From the NCBI GenBank assembly GCA_900230115.1, contig LT907983.1:868001-932000 (forward strand): 64,000 nucleotides of DNA. Direction: 5' to 3'. This DNA is from Spirosomataceae bacterium TFI 002 (GTDB lineage Bacteria; Bacteroidota; Bacteroidia; Cytophagales; Spirosomataceae). The position numbers and the translations under genes are program-made. This document shows positions 52,870-60,837 of the stretch, piece by piece (position 1 is the stretch's first letter; each line of letters starts with the position of its first letter). The notes beneath the pieces are model-generated. The model searched no databases and was not told the origin of the DNA. It saw nothing but the letters and a program-made list of their open reading frames with translations.

Positions 52870-53676
52870 TCACTGGAGTAGCTGACTCCAATTGTTTCTA
52901 TAATGTCGACTTAATCGGATGATTTGTCCCTTTTCGAGTACGGCGTCATAATCGCCATTGCTTCGCGATTTCAATTCCTTAATATAGGTCGTGTTGATAA
53001 TGGTAGAACGATGTACCCTAATAAAGGTCTTGGTATCTAGTAGAGCTTCAAACTCCTTTAAACTTTTATTGTCTAGAAACTTTTGATCATTTGCATAAAC
53101 AGTGGAGTAAGGCTTATCTGTAGAGATAAACTGAATGGAAGCGGTCGGTACTGCAATGATTTTAGAGCCAGTTTTAAGCTTCAATTTTTCAGGAAAGGTT
53201 GCTGCAGCGATGATCGTTTTATACTTGGAAATATAAATCGCGGGGAAAATGGCATACCACAATAGGGCTATGTAAAATTGATTTGAAAGTGCTGTATTAA
53301 AGATATGTGAAAAGTAATGAGCTGGTGTAAATACCAATTTGCTCACCCATACAAAGAAAGCAGTAAACACAAGAATATGAACGAAGCTAAAGCCGGCTCC
53401 GACTATCAAATTCAAAGGCATTTTGCCCAACTTACTATCGGGGTTAATGATTTTCACTAAACGATTAATTAAAATTGTAAGTGGAATAAAAAACACCCAA
53501 AAAGTATTATAGAGTAGTGATTCCGACCAATAGAATCCTGTTTGTTGAATACTGCTAAAGATGTAGTCTTGCATAACAGCCAAAACGAAAACAAAAACCA
53601 CAATAATTAAGTAGAAAGGTGTACTACCAATTTTGGGGATGCTGAACTTTTCGCTGATGTCAATTGACTGTTCCAA
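52870..53676 (-). CDS. Membrane-bound LytTR-family transcription regulator
   Basis: The 268 aa protein has four hydrophobic helices (about 20-40, 55-75, 95-115 and 130-150) and a C-terminal LytTR DNA-binding domain (about 170-268). The domain shows IIAVPTASIQFISTDKPYST, FIRVHRSTIINTTYI and the basic end RLSRHYRNNWSQ. Regulators of this form sense at the membrane and bind DNA directly. The only plausible start is a TTG at 53676, since no ATG occurs before the first helix. It lies downstream of, and on the same strand as, the DUF4350-like gene with 32 bp between. Its DNA-binding domain is clearly different from the two small LytTR proteins of the giant locus. Confidence 0.85.
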   Translation of the reverse strand: MEQSIDISEKFSIPKIGSTPFYLIIVVFVFVLAVMQDYIFSSIQQTGFYWSESLLYNTFWVFFIPLTILINRLVKIINPDSKLGKMPLNLIVGAGFSFVHILVFTAFFVWVSKLVFTPAHYFSHIFNTALSNQFYIALLWYAIFPAIYISKYKTIIAAATFPEKLKLKTGSKIIAVPTASIQFISTDKPYSTVYANDQKFLDNKSLKEFEALLDTKTFIRVHRSTIINTTYIKELKSRSNGDYDAVLEKGQIIRLSRHYRNNWSQLLQ

Positions 53677-53708
53677 TGTTGATTTTCTAGCTTTGGTTAG
53701 AAAAGCCC

Positions 53709-54620
53709 TTATTCTAGCTGCCCATCTAACCAGTGAATGATATTAAGTAATAATTGGTAATTCTCTGGTGCTACGTCATTGTTCATTCCCGCCTTGTAAT
53801 TCCTTGGTCCAACCAATTGAGCAGTAAACATAGCTGCTTCACCAAAAACAACCACTTTACCTCTTCCCTGTCTCTTGAACGCTCCTTGCAACCATCCATC
53901 TACCTTATATGTAGTGGTATTATCATTAAAGACCCAAGCCGTATCTGGTAACATATTCACAAAGGAAGGGCCAAAAGTTAAGATCGGAGTTGCATCTTCT
54001 GGTATCCTGAATGCCTGCCCAGTGAAGCTTGCTACCTGCTTTACACTTTCCGAATTGTTTCGACCTTGAGTTATTACATTTTGGTCTAGTGACTTTTCGG
54101 CCAAATTAAAAAATGCGGGGCCATTAGAAAGCGTATCTACGGCAAATCCGTTGGTGAATTCAAACCCAAATGCTTTTGCAAGTTCTTGAGCTGCACCCGC
54201 CATGGGCATATGGTCTGCAATTAAGAATAAGTTTCCGCCGTTAGTGACCCATTCTCTTACAACATCAATCTCCTCCAACGTAAAAGCAGAAGGATTGGGT
54301 AAAACCCATTCGCTTACATTTCTCTCATTTAAAGCATTTGAAATTACTAATATTTTACCTTTTTCTAATTCGTTTGCCTCGAAAACTCCAGCATATCCTT
54401 TCACATTGTAGCCATCCCTTTCCAAAAGGTTTGAAAAAGCTCTAAACCGTTCATTTTTTGTATGAAAGTTATGATGCCCTTCATCAACAAAAACCACAGG
54501 CCCTTTCCCCAAATCATACATAGGGTTGATGATCGTTGGATTGTAAGTAGTGTCGGCAAGCTGTTGCGAAAACAGCAAGTATGGAAATATTAAAAAACTT
54601 AAAAGGATTATATTCTTCAT
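53709..54620 (-). CDS. Secreted DUF4350-like protein
   Basis: The 303 aa protein has a signal peptide (ILLSFLIFPYLLFSQ) and a glutamine-amidotransferase/ThuA-like alpha/beta fold. Recognisable pieces are VVFVDEGHHNFHTKNERFRA, VREWVTNGGNLFLIADHMPM, GRGKVVVFGEAAMFTAQLVG and LLLNIIHWLDG. This matches DUF4350-type proteins, whose function is unknown. It contains no obvious nucleophile. The membrane LytTR gene lies 32 bp downstream, so the two may be co-transcribed, and the regulator might respond to the same envelope signal. Confidence 0.75.
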   Translation of the reverse strand: MKNIILLSFLIFPYLLFSQQLADTTYNPTIINPMYDLGKGPVVFVDEGHHNFHTKNERFRAFSNLLERDGYNVKGYAGVFEANELEKGKILVISNALNERNVSEWVLPNPSAFTLEEIDVVREWVTNGGNLFLIADHMPMAGAAQELAKAFGFEFTNGFAVDTLSNGPAFFNLAEKSLDQNVITQGRNNSESVKQVASFTGQAFRIPEDATPILTFGPSFVNMLPDTAWVFNDNTTTYKVDGWLQGAFKRQGRGKVVVFGEAAMFTAQLVGPRNYKAGMNNDVAPENYQLLLNIIHWLDGQLE

Positions 54621-54709
54621 GATTAATCACCGACACATTAAAACTACTTGATAACAAGTTAATAATGAAAAGCTTATTTACAAAAGATGCAATAATGCTC
54701 TGGCTCTAC

Positions 54710-55240
54710 TTAATCATTAAATTCCTCGGGATACACTACCATTCCGCTTACAGCCTCTAAGCCTTTTTTTGTCAAAGTTTTTACCATACAATTTTCTTTT
54801 GGAACTTCGAATGGCAAGCTAATTCCGTATTTGTCGGCTCGTTCGTATCCAAACCTCGGATAGTAATCTTCATGACCGAGCAACACAATCGAACTGAAAC
54901 CTAATTTCTTGGCTAGGATATGTCCATGCTCTATTAGCTTCCCTCCTATTCCCTGTCGTTGGTATGCTGGAAGAACAGAAACGGGTGCAAGTGCTAAAGA
55001 CTCAAATTCGTTTTCATCATTCTTAATTTTCAACTTGGTAAACAAAACATGCCCTACAATTTTGCCCTCAGTTTCGGCAACTATTGATAATTCTGGAATG
55101 AAAGCAGCTGATTGCCTTAGGCGTTCAACAAGAAATTGCTCTTTATGGTCGCTAAACTTTTCCGTTCTGAAGGCTTTTTCAATTAAATCAAAGACAGCCT
55201 TAAAATCAGATGGTTTTTCTTGTCTTAATTTTATTTCCAT
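54710..55240 (-). CDS. GNAT-family N-acetyltransferase
   Basis: The 176 aa protein shows the GNAT core: FDLIEKAFRTEKFSDHKEQF, IVGHVLFTKLKI (motif C/D strands), LAPVSVLPAYQRQGIGGKLI with the Q-x-x-G-x-G acetyl-CoA loop, and SSIVLLGHEDYYPRFGYERA. The GHEDYYPRFGY string is typical of the YhbS-like subgroup. The acceptor is unknown. It starts 15 bp downstream of the interrupted NTF2-like gene, so that gene's promoter probably served both; the IS insertion upstream may alter its expression. Confidence 0.9.
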   Translation of the reverse strand: MEIKLRQEKPSDFKAVFDLIEKAFRTEKFSDHKEQFLVERLRQSAAFIPELSIVAETEGKIVGHVLFTKLKIKNDENEFESLALAPVSVLPAYQRQGIGGKLIEHGHILAKKLGFSSIVLLGHEDYYPRFGYERADKYGISLPFEVPKENCMVKTLTKKGLEAVSGMVVYPEEFND

Positions 55241-55803
55241 CTATTTGAAGTCTTTCTATTTCGAGATATATCTGTCAGGAATAGGCAAGCCTTCTTTTTC
55301 AATATCCCAAATAATGGAGTTGATTAACCATTTACCATTCATTTGAATAACCTGAAAACTATTTACGCCTCTTTCTCCAACCTCATCCGAGCCATCAAAA
55401 TAAGAAGCATACGCACTTATGCGGTGGCCAACTTTGCCAAAATATTCAGTTTCCCCGCCTAACTCTATTTCATCGAAAGCAAGCATTTTTACCTCATCGA
55501 TATTGGCCTTAAATCCTGAAATAAAATCATTTAAACTGACGAACTCCAAGCTTCCATTACGATAGTTATACAAAGTTGCATTAGGTGTAAAAATAGCTCT
55601 TATGTTATCAAGGTCTATTGTTGATCCTTTTTCAAAAGAAATAACCTCATAGGCCTGATTTACCAGTTGATTGATGGCTTTTTCGGTTTCCGAAATGGTC
55701 ACTTCTTGCTCACTTTTAGCTTTTTCCGAAACCAAATTGTCTGAGTTTTGATTACAAGAATAAAGACCAGTGTAGCCTTACGTTACTTTAGACAGTTTAT
55801 AAT

Positions 55804-56667
55804 TTAAATACTTACTTCTTTCAAAGCCTTTTGGGCTAGCCCAAAAGGCTTTGACGGCCTTGGAGCATACTCTCTTGGACTCATTTTCTTGAGTGTTTTA
55901 TGGGGATGATATTTGTTATAATCTTCTTGCCACTTTTCTGCTGTATGATGAAACTGTCCCAAACTCGCAAATAGATAAGCATCCAATATGTCCTCTCTAA
56001 AGGTTCTATTAAACCTCTCTACAAAGCCATTCTGCATTAGCTTTCCAGGCTCCGAATAAACACATCTTACGTTATTCTTACTACACCAGTCTTTATACTC
56101 TTTTGAGATAAATTCTGGACCGTTATCTGTTCTTATATACTTAGGTAATCCCACTTCTTCTTTGAGTTGCTCCAAGCCCTGAATTACACGTCTAGATGGA
56201 AACGAAATCGCTCCTTCTATTAATAAACTTTCACGATTGTGATCATCTATGATATTGAGTACTCGTAAAGTTCTTCCGTCTACAAGGGAATCACTCATGA
56301 AGTCCATACTCCAAACACTATTCAGTTCTTTAGGTACGAGCAAGGGCTTTCGCTCTGCTTCTGGTAGCTTTCGGCGTCGCTTTTGACGTCTTACCAGACC
56401 TAGCTCTCTGTAAACTCTTAGAACCCTACTTCTGGACCATTTCGAGCCTTCTCGCCTAATTCTTGCATAGTATGTATCAAAGCCACGGTTAGGGTGACTC
56501 TCAGCTAACTCTTTTAGTCTTTTTATAACTTCGGAGTCATCCAGTTTTGATTTGTAATAAAGTGATGCTCTGCTAATATTGAGTACTGAACAACATACTT
56601 TAAAACCTTTGGAATACTTCTTTTTCAAGAATTCAACTGCTTTTTTCTTGGCGGAAGGCTCTACCAC
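55804..56667 (-). CDS. IS3-family transposase OrfB (DDE integrase)
   Basis: The 287 aa frame opens at a GTG (56667) and contains an HTH_21 region (YKSKLDDSEVIKRLKELAES, RGFDTYYARI). The rve integrase core has the DDE residues in context: WSMDFMSDSL (first Asp), YIRTDNGPEF (second Asp) and GFVERFNRTFRE (Glu). It overlaps orfA by 7 bp in the -1 frame. The heptamer AAAAAAG at 56673-56667 on the minus strand is a typical slippery site for making the OrfAB fusion transposase. All catalytic motifs are intact. Confidence 0.93.
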   Translation of the reverse strand: MVEPSAKKKAVEFLKKKYSKGFKVCCSVLNISRASLYYKSKLDDSEVIKRLKELAESHPNRGFDTYYARIRREGSKWSRSRVLRVYRELGLVRRQKRRRKLPEAERKPLLVPKELNSVWSMDFMSDSLVDGRTLRVLNIIDDHNRESLLIEGAISFPSRRVIQGLEQLKEEVGLPKYIRTDNGPEFISKEYKDWCSKNNVRCVYSEPGKLMQNGFVERFNRTFREDILDAYLFASLGQFHHTAEKWQEDYNKYHPHKTLKKMSPREYAPRPSKPFGLAQKALKEVSI

Positions 56668-56927
56668 TTTTTTGCGATAACATCTTTTGCCATGTCCAAC
56701 ATCAAAGCCTGATCAGCATACATTCGCTTGAGCTTTTGATTCTCTGACTCTAGCTCTTTTAAACGTTTTAAATGGCTTACTTCCATTCCTGAATATCGCT
56801 TTCGCCAATTGTAGAATGTACCTTTATTTATGCCTAACTCACGGCTAATTTCTTCGGCTGATCTTCCGCCTTCATTTTCTTTGATAGCCTTAATAATTTG
56901 GCTCTCGGTAAACTTACTTTTTTTCAT
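56661..56927 (-). CDS. IS3-family transposase OrfA (helix-turn-helix)
   Basis: The 88 aa protein has an N-terminal HTH (KFTESQIIKAIKENEGGRSA, then EISRELGINKGTFYNWRKRY) followed by a leucine-zipper-like helix (LKRLKELESENQKLKRMYAD). It ends VIAKKW just after the slippery AAAAAAG. OrfA proteins bind the IS ends and regulate transposition. Its opening MKKSKFTE and the GMEVSHLKRLKELE segment are typical of the IS407 group. Confidence 0.93.
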   Translation of the reverse strand: MKKSKFTESQIIKAIKENEGGRSAEEISRELGINKGTFYNWRKRYSGMEVSHLKRLKELESENQKLKRMYADQALMLDMAKDVIAKKW

Positions 56928-57022
56928 AACAGACTAAAATTAGTTAATTTTTAGACTGTCTTAAAATAGCGTAAGTCTACACCAGCAATCAATAGGAAGA
57001 ATAATAACTTGTAGTTTTTCAT

Positions 57023-57326
57023 GGATTTAAAACTATAATTATAGGGATAGTTTTATTCCCCCAAGCAATACACTTGATTTATAAAAGTATAAAAACCAGT
57101 AAAGTAGAACAAGTTTTGGCGAGATAAGCAAAACAGAAAACCATAGCAAGGTATAACCGCCAGCTTAGGTCAAGTTTTTTATTAAACCACCATAGAAAAA
57201 AGATTATTATAACACTTAAGCTTTTAGCAGGGGGCTCGAGCTCAATCCCGATAGCTATCGGGACTCATGTGAACCGAAGCCCTACTTCGCTGCATTCGAG
57301 CCTAATTGTTGCCATTAGTACTTTAA
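57023..57326. other. 304 bp intergenic region with a perfect 16 bp palindrome
   Basis: No gene is seen. The region is AT-rich to about 57220, then turns locally GC-rich. CCCGATAGCTATCGGG at 57247-57262 is a perfect palindrome. A second short hairpin, GAAGCCCTACTTC, follows at 57276-57288. These lie just beyond the 3' end of the HNH gene and may end its transcript or mark the edge of an accessory insertion. Confidence 0.6.
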
Positions 57327-58052
57327 TTAATTTTCCATTATTCTTTTCAATTCCGAAACTGAATAAGCAGGCTTTTGTTTATGTAACATAGCGTGACAAT
57401 TCGGACACACAGGAATTAAGTCCGTTTTAGGGTTTACAGAATATTCTTTTCCGATTGTTGAAATGTCAACAATATGGTGAACGTGAATAAAATTCTTTCC
57501 TAAATCTCCAAATTTTTGTTCAAAATTAAAATCACAAACTTGACAATTTAATCCGAAATGTTCAATACATTCTTGACGTGCTAATTGATTTCTTTCGTAA
57601 CTATTTACAGTTACTTGTCTTGTTTTTCCTTCCGAATATTTTTGGTTAGAATCAACTTCATTCGGGAAAACAGTTTCTCCGAAATCATCTTTTACTAAAT
57701 CATAAAATTTCTGATAAATTTTTCTTCCTGTTTTTACAGAAGCACCAGAGGTTTCTTCATAGTATTCTATATGCTGATAAAGGGAAAGTAAAGCCGTTTT
57801 TAATCCACTAACACCATTTTCGTTATAAATCCGCTCGAGATAATATTCAGTTCCATAAGAGTTAATAGTTCGCGTGAATAATTTTCCTTGGATAAGGTTT
57901 GAATAGGCATAAATATAATCAAGTCCAGAACTTTTTTTCATTCCCAAATTCGTTAGGGATTCTGTTCCTTCGTTTAATGACATTTGATTCAGGAAAATCT
58001 TTTTTCCGACTTCAAATGCTTTATGAATTTGTTCATTCGTAATTTTTCCCAT
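57327..58052 (-). CDS. HNH endonuclease
   Basis: The 241 aa protein has an uncharacterised N-terminal half and a C-terminal HNH nuclease. Its zinc cysteines are CQVC (about 176-179) and CPNC, with FIHVHHIVDIS supplying the general-base His and NPKTDLIPVCPNCHAMLH the Asn and final His. The layout resembles HNH restriction enzymes and other defence nucleases, but no methyltransferase or second subunit is adjacent. The gene is bordered by palindromic intergenic sequences, as are the following two genes. DNA cutting is likely; its biological target is unknown. Confidence 0.85.
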   Translation of the reverse strand: MGKITNEQIHKAFEVGKKIFLNQMSLNEGTESLTNLGMKKSSGLDYIYAYSNLIQGKLFTRTINSYGTEYYLERIYNENGVSGLKTALLSLYQHIEYYEETSGASVKTGRKIYQKFYDLVKDDFGETVFPNEVDSNQKYSEGKTRQVTVNSYERNQLARQECIEHFGLNCQVCDFNFEQKFGDLGKNFIHVHHIVDISTIGKEYSVNPKTDLIPVCPNCHAMLHKQKPAYSVSELKRIMEN

Positions 58053-58080
58053 TCAGTTCGTGTTTTTTTTGGTATTAATG

Positions 58081-58146
58081 GCAACGGTGAAGCTATGCGA
58101 TCGGACCTGCCGATAGGCGGGCTGGCGTATAGCTGAGTGTTATCAG
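58081..58146. repeat. Nested inverted repeat between accessory genes
   Basis: Arms AGCTATGCG (58091-58099) and CGTATAGCT (58126-58134, one mismatch) enclose a second GC-rich hairpin CCTGCC...GGCGGG (58106-58121). The outer ends read GCAACG and GTGTTATCAG. The fold superficially resembles recombination sites of gene cassettes but lacks the canonical integron core. It may instead be a bidirectional terminator. Confidence 0.5.
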
Positions 58147-58150
58147 ATTT

Positions 58151-59332
58151 TTATTTTTTCATTATTCCAGTAACTAGTTTTACAATTGTTTCTAACATAT
58201 TGACTGATATGTTATCGTTACTGACATTATCTTCGGTAACTATATAATTATTGCCAAAATACTTTTCAACTAGTTTCGCTTTAATTTCTTGTTTTTTTGC
58301 CTCGTCCAGTATTTCTATGAATGGACTAATTGAAGAAAGTTCTAATTCGAGTTTACGATTAAGGTTTTCAAGTTTTCTATGTTTACCAGACTCTTTCGAA
58401 GCGTATGTCGCAGGATAAATTAAAATTGCAGATGCAATTATTCGAATAATTGCCTTATGCCAGTCATAATCTATGTCACCAATTTTCCAAATAGAAAAAA
58501 TTAAAAGTCCTGATAATATGCACATAAACATAATTGCAATTTTTCTCCAATTGTCAGCAGTAATTTTATGTTCATTAGCAATAATTTGATAATTACCAGT
58601 TACTCCAACGTTTCCAATAACATTAACTAGCTTATTGGCATCATTTAATTTTCTTTCTAAGTCTTTTATTATTCCGTCAGTATCGTCTTTTATTTGCTTT
58701 CTGTCTGCATCAATTTCTTTTCTAAATTCTGTTCGGTCATCTGAAACAAGTTTAGTGAAATTTGCATTTGCTGTATCAAATTGTGTTTGGAAATTAGATG
58801 AGATTGTTTCAAGTTCTTTTTCTTTATTTGAAATCTTTGTTGTTAACTGGTTAAGCTCAGTTTGTTTTGCCTCTAAATCATTTTTTAGATTTTCTATTTT
58901 TGATTCAATCTCAATTTTTTGGTTTTCGGTTTGAATTAGCTTGTCTTCAACCGTTTTTTGAAATTGTGAAACGATTTTTGAGAAATCTAAATCTCCTTTC
59001 GAATATGGTATTGGTAAATTCTTAATGTAAACTAAAGCTGAATTTATGTTATTTACAGCGTTTGTAATGTGACCAGCATTCTTATTTCCAATGAAATTAT
59101 TTATTTGAATCAAAGCATTTTCAAATTCTGTTGAAACAGCGTTAAGTTCTGAAATAGGTATAAGTGTAGGTATTGTCACTTTAAGTCTATCTATTAGAAA
59201 CTGACAAGCTGTTCTAAAAAAGTCAATTTTATCTACTTCTAATTTTTCTCTTACTTCTTTCTCGTCTATTCGATTCAAAAGTTGCTCAATCTTTTTAAAA
59301 ATTGAATGTGTTTGAAATTCAGATGTAGTCAT
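58151..59332 (-). CDS. Coiled-coil membrane protein of unknown function
   Basis: The 393 aa protein has a helical N-terminus (1-110), then a long coiled coil (about 125-235; LIQTENQKIEIESKIENLKN, LEAKQTELNQLTTKISNKEK). Two closely spaced hydrophobic helices lie at about 260-310 (IAIMFMCILSGLLIFSIW and AIIRIIASAILIYPATYAS), with a C-terminal tail. There is no signal peptide, so the coiled coil is probably cytoplasmic. No family is recognised. It sits between an HNH nuclease and a pentapeptide-like protein in a compositionally AT-rich accessory stretch. That context is compatible with defence or conflict systems but does not prove it. Confidence 0.7.
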   Translation of the reverse strand: MTTSEFQTHSIFKKIEQLLNRIDEKEVREKLEVDKIDFFRTACQFLIDRLKVTIPTLIPISELNAVSTEFENALIQINNFIGNKNAGHITNAVNNINSALVYIKNLPIPYSKGDLDFSKIVSQFQKTVEDKLIQTENQKIEIESKIENLKNDLEAKQTELNQLTTKISNKEKELETISSNFQTQFDTANANFTKLVSDDRTEFRKEIDADRKQIKDDTDGIIKDLERKLNDANKLVNVIGNVGVTGNYQIIANEHKITADNWRKIAIMFMCILSGLLIFSIWKIGDIDYDWHKAIIRIIASAILIYPATYASKESGKHRKLENLNRKLELELSSISPFIEILDEAKKQEIKAKLVEKYFGNNYIVTEDNVSNDNISVNMLETIVKLVTGIMKK

Positions 59333-59451
59333 AAATTAAATATTTCTGAAATTTACTTAAAAGGCTACTGGTAAAATTTATTGAAATGTATTATATATTC
59401 GTTTGCAATGTTTGCAAAAAGAAATTCTTAGGCTTTAAGCTGGCAGATTTT

Positions 59452-60561
59452 TCACATTCCTAATCGATTAAGAATGCTCTTTTTATCTTTTTCTACCTTA
59501 ATATTTTCAACACCCAGACAATTTTCAAATTCACAATCTTTAAACAGGCAATTTTCCAAAATACCTTTAATTCTAAAATCACAATTTTCAAATTTAACTT
59601 TTTCAAAATTGCAATCTTTGATAATTGTATCTGTTACAATTTTTGAGATTTCACAGTCATTAAATATGTTGTTATATACTTCTGAATCTTTAAAATTTAG
59701 TTTGATTTTTGCCGCACTGAATTTGTTGTCAAATACTCTGCAAGAATTAAAGTTCAAGTTCAAATTACCTTCAGTAAAGGTATTTTCACAAAATTTTAAA
59801 TCATCAAAATCATCGAAACCAGAACCAAAAATATGTGTTTTCATAAATTTGTTATTTTCAAAAGATGTTCTTGTTGCTTTTAAACGAATAAATTCAAATT
59901 CGGTAAAAGAGTTAGAACTAATTGTTCCCCCTTCCCATATGTTTTCATTCATGGTATCTCCGTAAAATTCATTATGATAGAATTGAGGTTTTAATTTTGA
60001 CCCCATATAACCTATTCCACTTATTAGAAAAACACACGAATCTATTGTTAAAGAAATTATTTCCTTACCGTTTAAATTGATATAAGATTTTTGAAGTTCA
60101 CACTCTTTTAACTCAATATAACTATTTGTTTTTTCGAAAACACTATCTTTAATAATAGACTTATTTAACTTTAAATTTTTAACTAATTCGAAGCGACAAC
60201 TATTTAATTTAGAGTCGATAATAATGAATTCTGATTCAGAGTTTATTAACACTTCATTAAAATTGCTTTTAACAATTTTAAAATCACTTTTGTTAGAATC
60301 GATGATTTTGAAGTTTTCAATTGTGGTATTTACTATGAGGGGTTTGCCTAAAGAGTTGACAAATCCATATTTACTTAATGTTGAACTTGTTAAATCAAGT
60401 TTGTCTATATTTGTTTCATTAAATTTTGCAGCTTCTAAGTTGCAGTTTGAAAAGTCTAAGCCGCTTAAATCTAGACAACCAAAATCGGTTCCAGAAAAAT
60501 TAAGAGGTTTAGTGCCTTTCTGAATTCTTAAGATTATCTCCTTTCTTGTGAAATCTCCCAT
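59452..60561 (-). CDS. Pentapeptide-repeat-like protein
   Basis: The 369 aa protein shows the A(D/N)LxX-type five-residue rhythm: GTDFGCLDLSGLDFSNCNLE, AKFNETNIDKLDLTSS and NNIFNDCEISKIVTDTIIKD, then CNFEKVKFENCDFRIKG. These right-handed quadrilateral helices often mimic DNA or scaffold other proteins. The repeats here are degenerate, and the central region (SEFIIIDSKLNSCRFELV) is looser. It has no signal peptide or membrane helix and is probably cytoplasmic. It is unusually Asn/Phe/Lys-rich, like the neighbouring coiled-coil gene. It may be part of the same acquired segment. Confidence 0.78.
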   Translation of the reverse strand: MGDFTRKEIILRIQKGTKPLNFSGTDFGCLDLSGLDFSNCNLEAAKFNETNIDKLDLTSSTLSKYGFVNSLGKPLIVNTTIENFKIIDSNKSDFKIVKSNFNEVLINSESEFIIIDSKLNSCRFELVKNLKLNKSIIKDSVFEKTNSYIELKECELQKSYINLNGKEIISLTIDSCVFLISGIGYMGSKLKPQFYHNEFYGDTMNENIWEGGTISSNSFTEFEFIRLKATRTSFENNKFMKTHIFGSGFDDFDDLKFCENTFTEGNLNLNFNSCRVFDNKFSAAKIKLNFKDSEVYNNIFNDCEISKIVTDTIIKDCNFEKVKFENCDFRIKGILENCLFKDCEFENCLGVENIKVEKDKKSILNRLGM

Positions 60562-60583
60562 TCTATTAGTATTAATTTTTAAA

Positions 60584-60610
60584 TTTCTGATAACAGCCGG
60601 CTATCAGAAA
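60584..60610. repeat. Palindrome upstream of the pentapeptide-like gene
   Basis: TTTCTGATA (60584-60592) and TATCAGAAA (60602-60610) form perfect arms around ACAGCCGGC. The CTGATAACA part recurs, inverted, at the border before the coiled-coil gene (near 58137). It could be an operator or a cassette border. Confidence 0.5.
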
Positions 60611-60771
60611 CGCATATAAATATGCAATCTCATAGTCAGCCTCTTTTTTTAGCATAAATCTAAGTTATTTATCCTAATAAGGGCTGTTTCCCATTTTAAA
60701 AAAAAACGTTTAAAACCGTTCCGAACGGTTTAGATAAAAATATACGATCTAATAACGACTTACTTGTGGAC

Positions 60772-60817
60772 AAAAAAAAGTCGCTTGCATTACCAATTTG
60801 TAGGAATACAAGCGACC
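60772..60817 (-). terminator. Intrinsic terminator of the redox/YHYH operon
   Basis: On the minus strand, stem GTCGCTTG / CAAGCGAC (60816-60809 and 60787-60780) is followed by eight T residues (60779-60772). It lies about 20 bp after the stop of the peroxiredoxin-like gene, which it should terminate. A further small palindrome AAACCGTTCCGAACGGTTT lies at 60713-60731. Confidence 0.88.
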
Positions 60818-60837
60818 GAAATAACAAAAACTAACTA

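Larger units (their letters stand above)
55771..56981 (-). mobile_element. IS3-family insertion sequence, IS407-like, 1211 bp
   Basis: The ends are imperfect inverted repeats beginning TGTAG: left TGTAGCCTTACGTTACTTTA, right (reverse complement) TGTAGACTTACGCTATTTTA. The element is flanked by a 4 bp direct repeat CCAG (55767-55770 and 56982-56985). It carries orfA and orfB on the minus strand with a -1 frameshift site. Length, 4 bp duplication and orfA sequence fit the IS407 group of IS3. It splits an NTF2-like lipoprotein gene in its signal peptide. Confidence 0.92.
55256..57022 (-). pseudogene. NTF2-like lipoprotein gene interrupted by an IS element
   Basis: The original start (ATG at 57022) and first 14 codons lie right of the insertion sequence, and the rest (to 55256) lies left of it. 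Removing the IS and one copy of the CCAG target duplication restores one frame beginning MKNYKLLFFLLIAGLYSC, a lipoprotein signal peptide with its lipobox cysteine. About 170 residues of a SnoaL/NTF2-like domain follow (DLDNIRAIFTPNATLYNY, NGKWLINSIIWDIEKEG). The left fragment can still be read as 159 aa, but it lacks secretion and lipid attachment signals. Break points are 55770/55771 and 56981/56982. The clean reconstruction implies a recent insertion. Confidence 0.9.

Noticed and set aside
57247-57262. 16 bp palindrome as an origin or transfer site
   Set aside because: It is a lone short palindrome without relaxase, repeats or replication genes nearby.
58081-58146. Integron attC site
   Set aside because: Arms fold like attC, but the outer ends lack RYYYAAC/GTTRRRY cores and no integrase is present.
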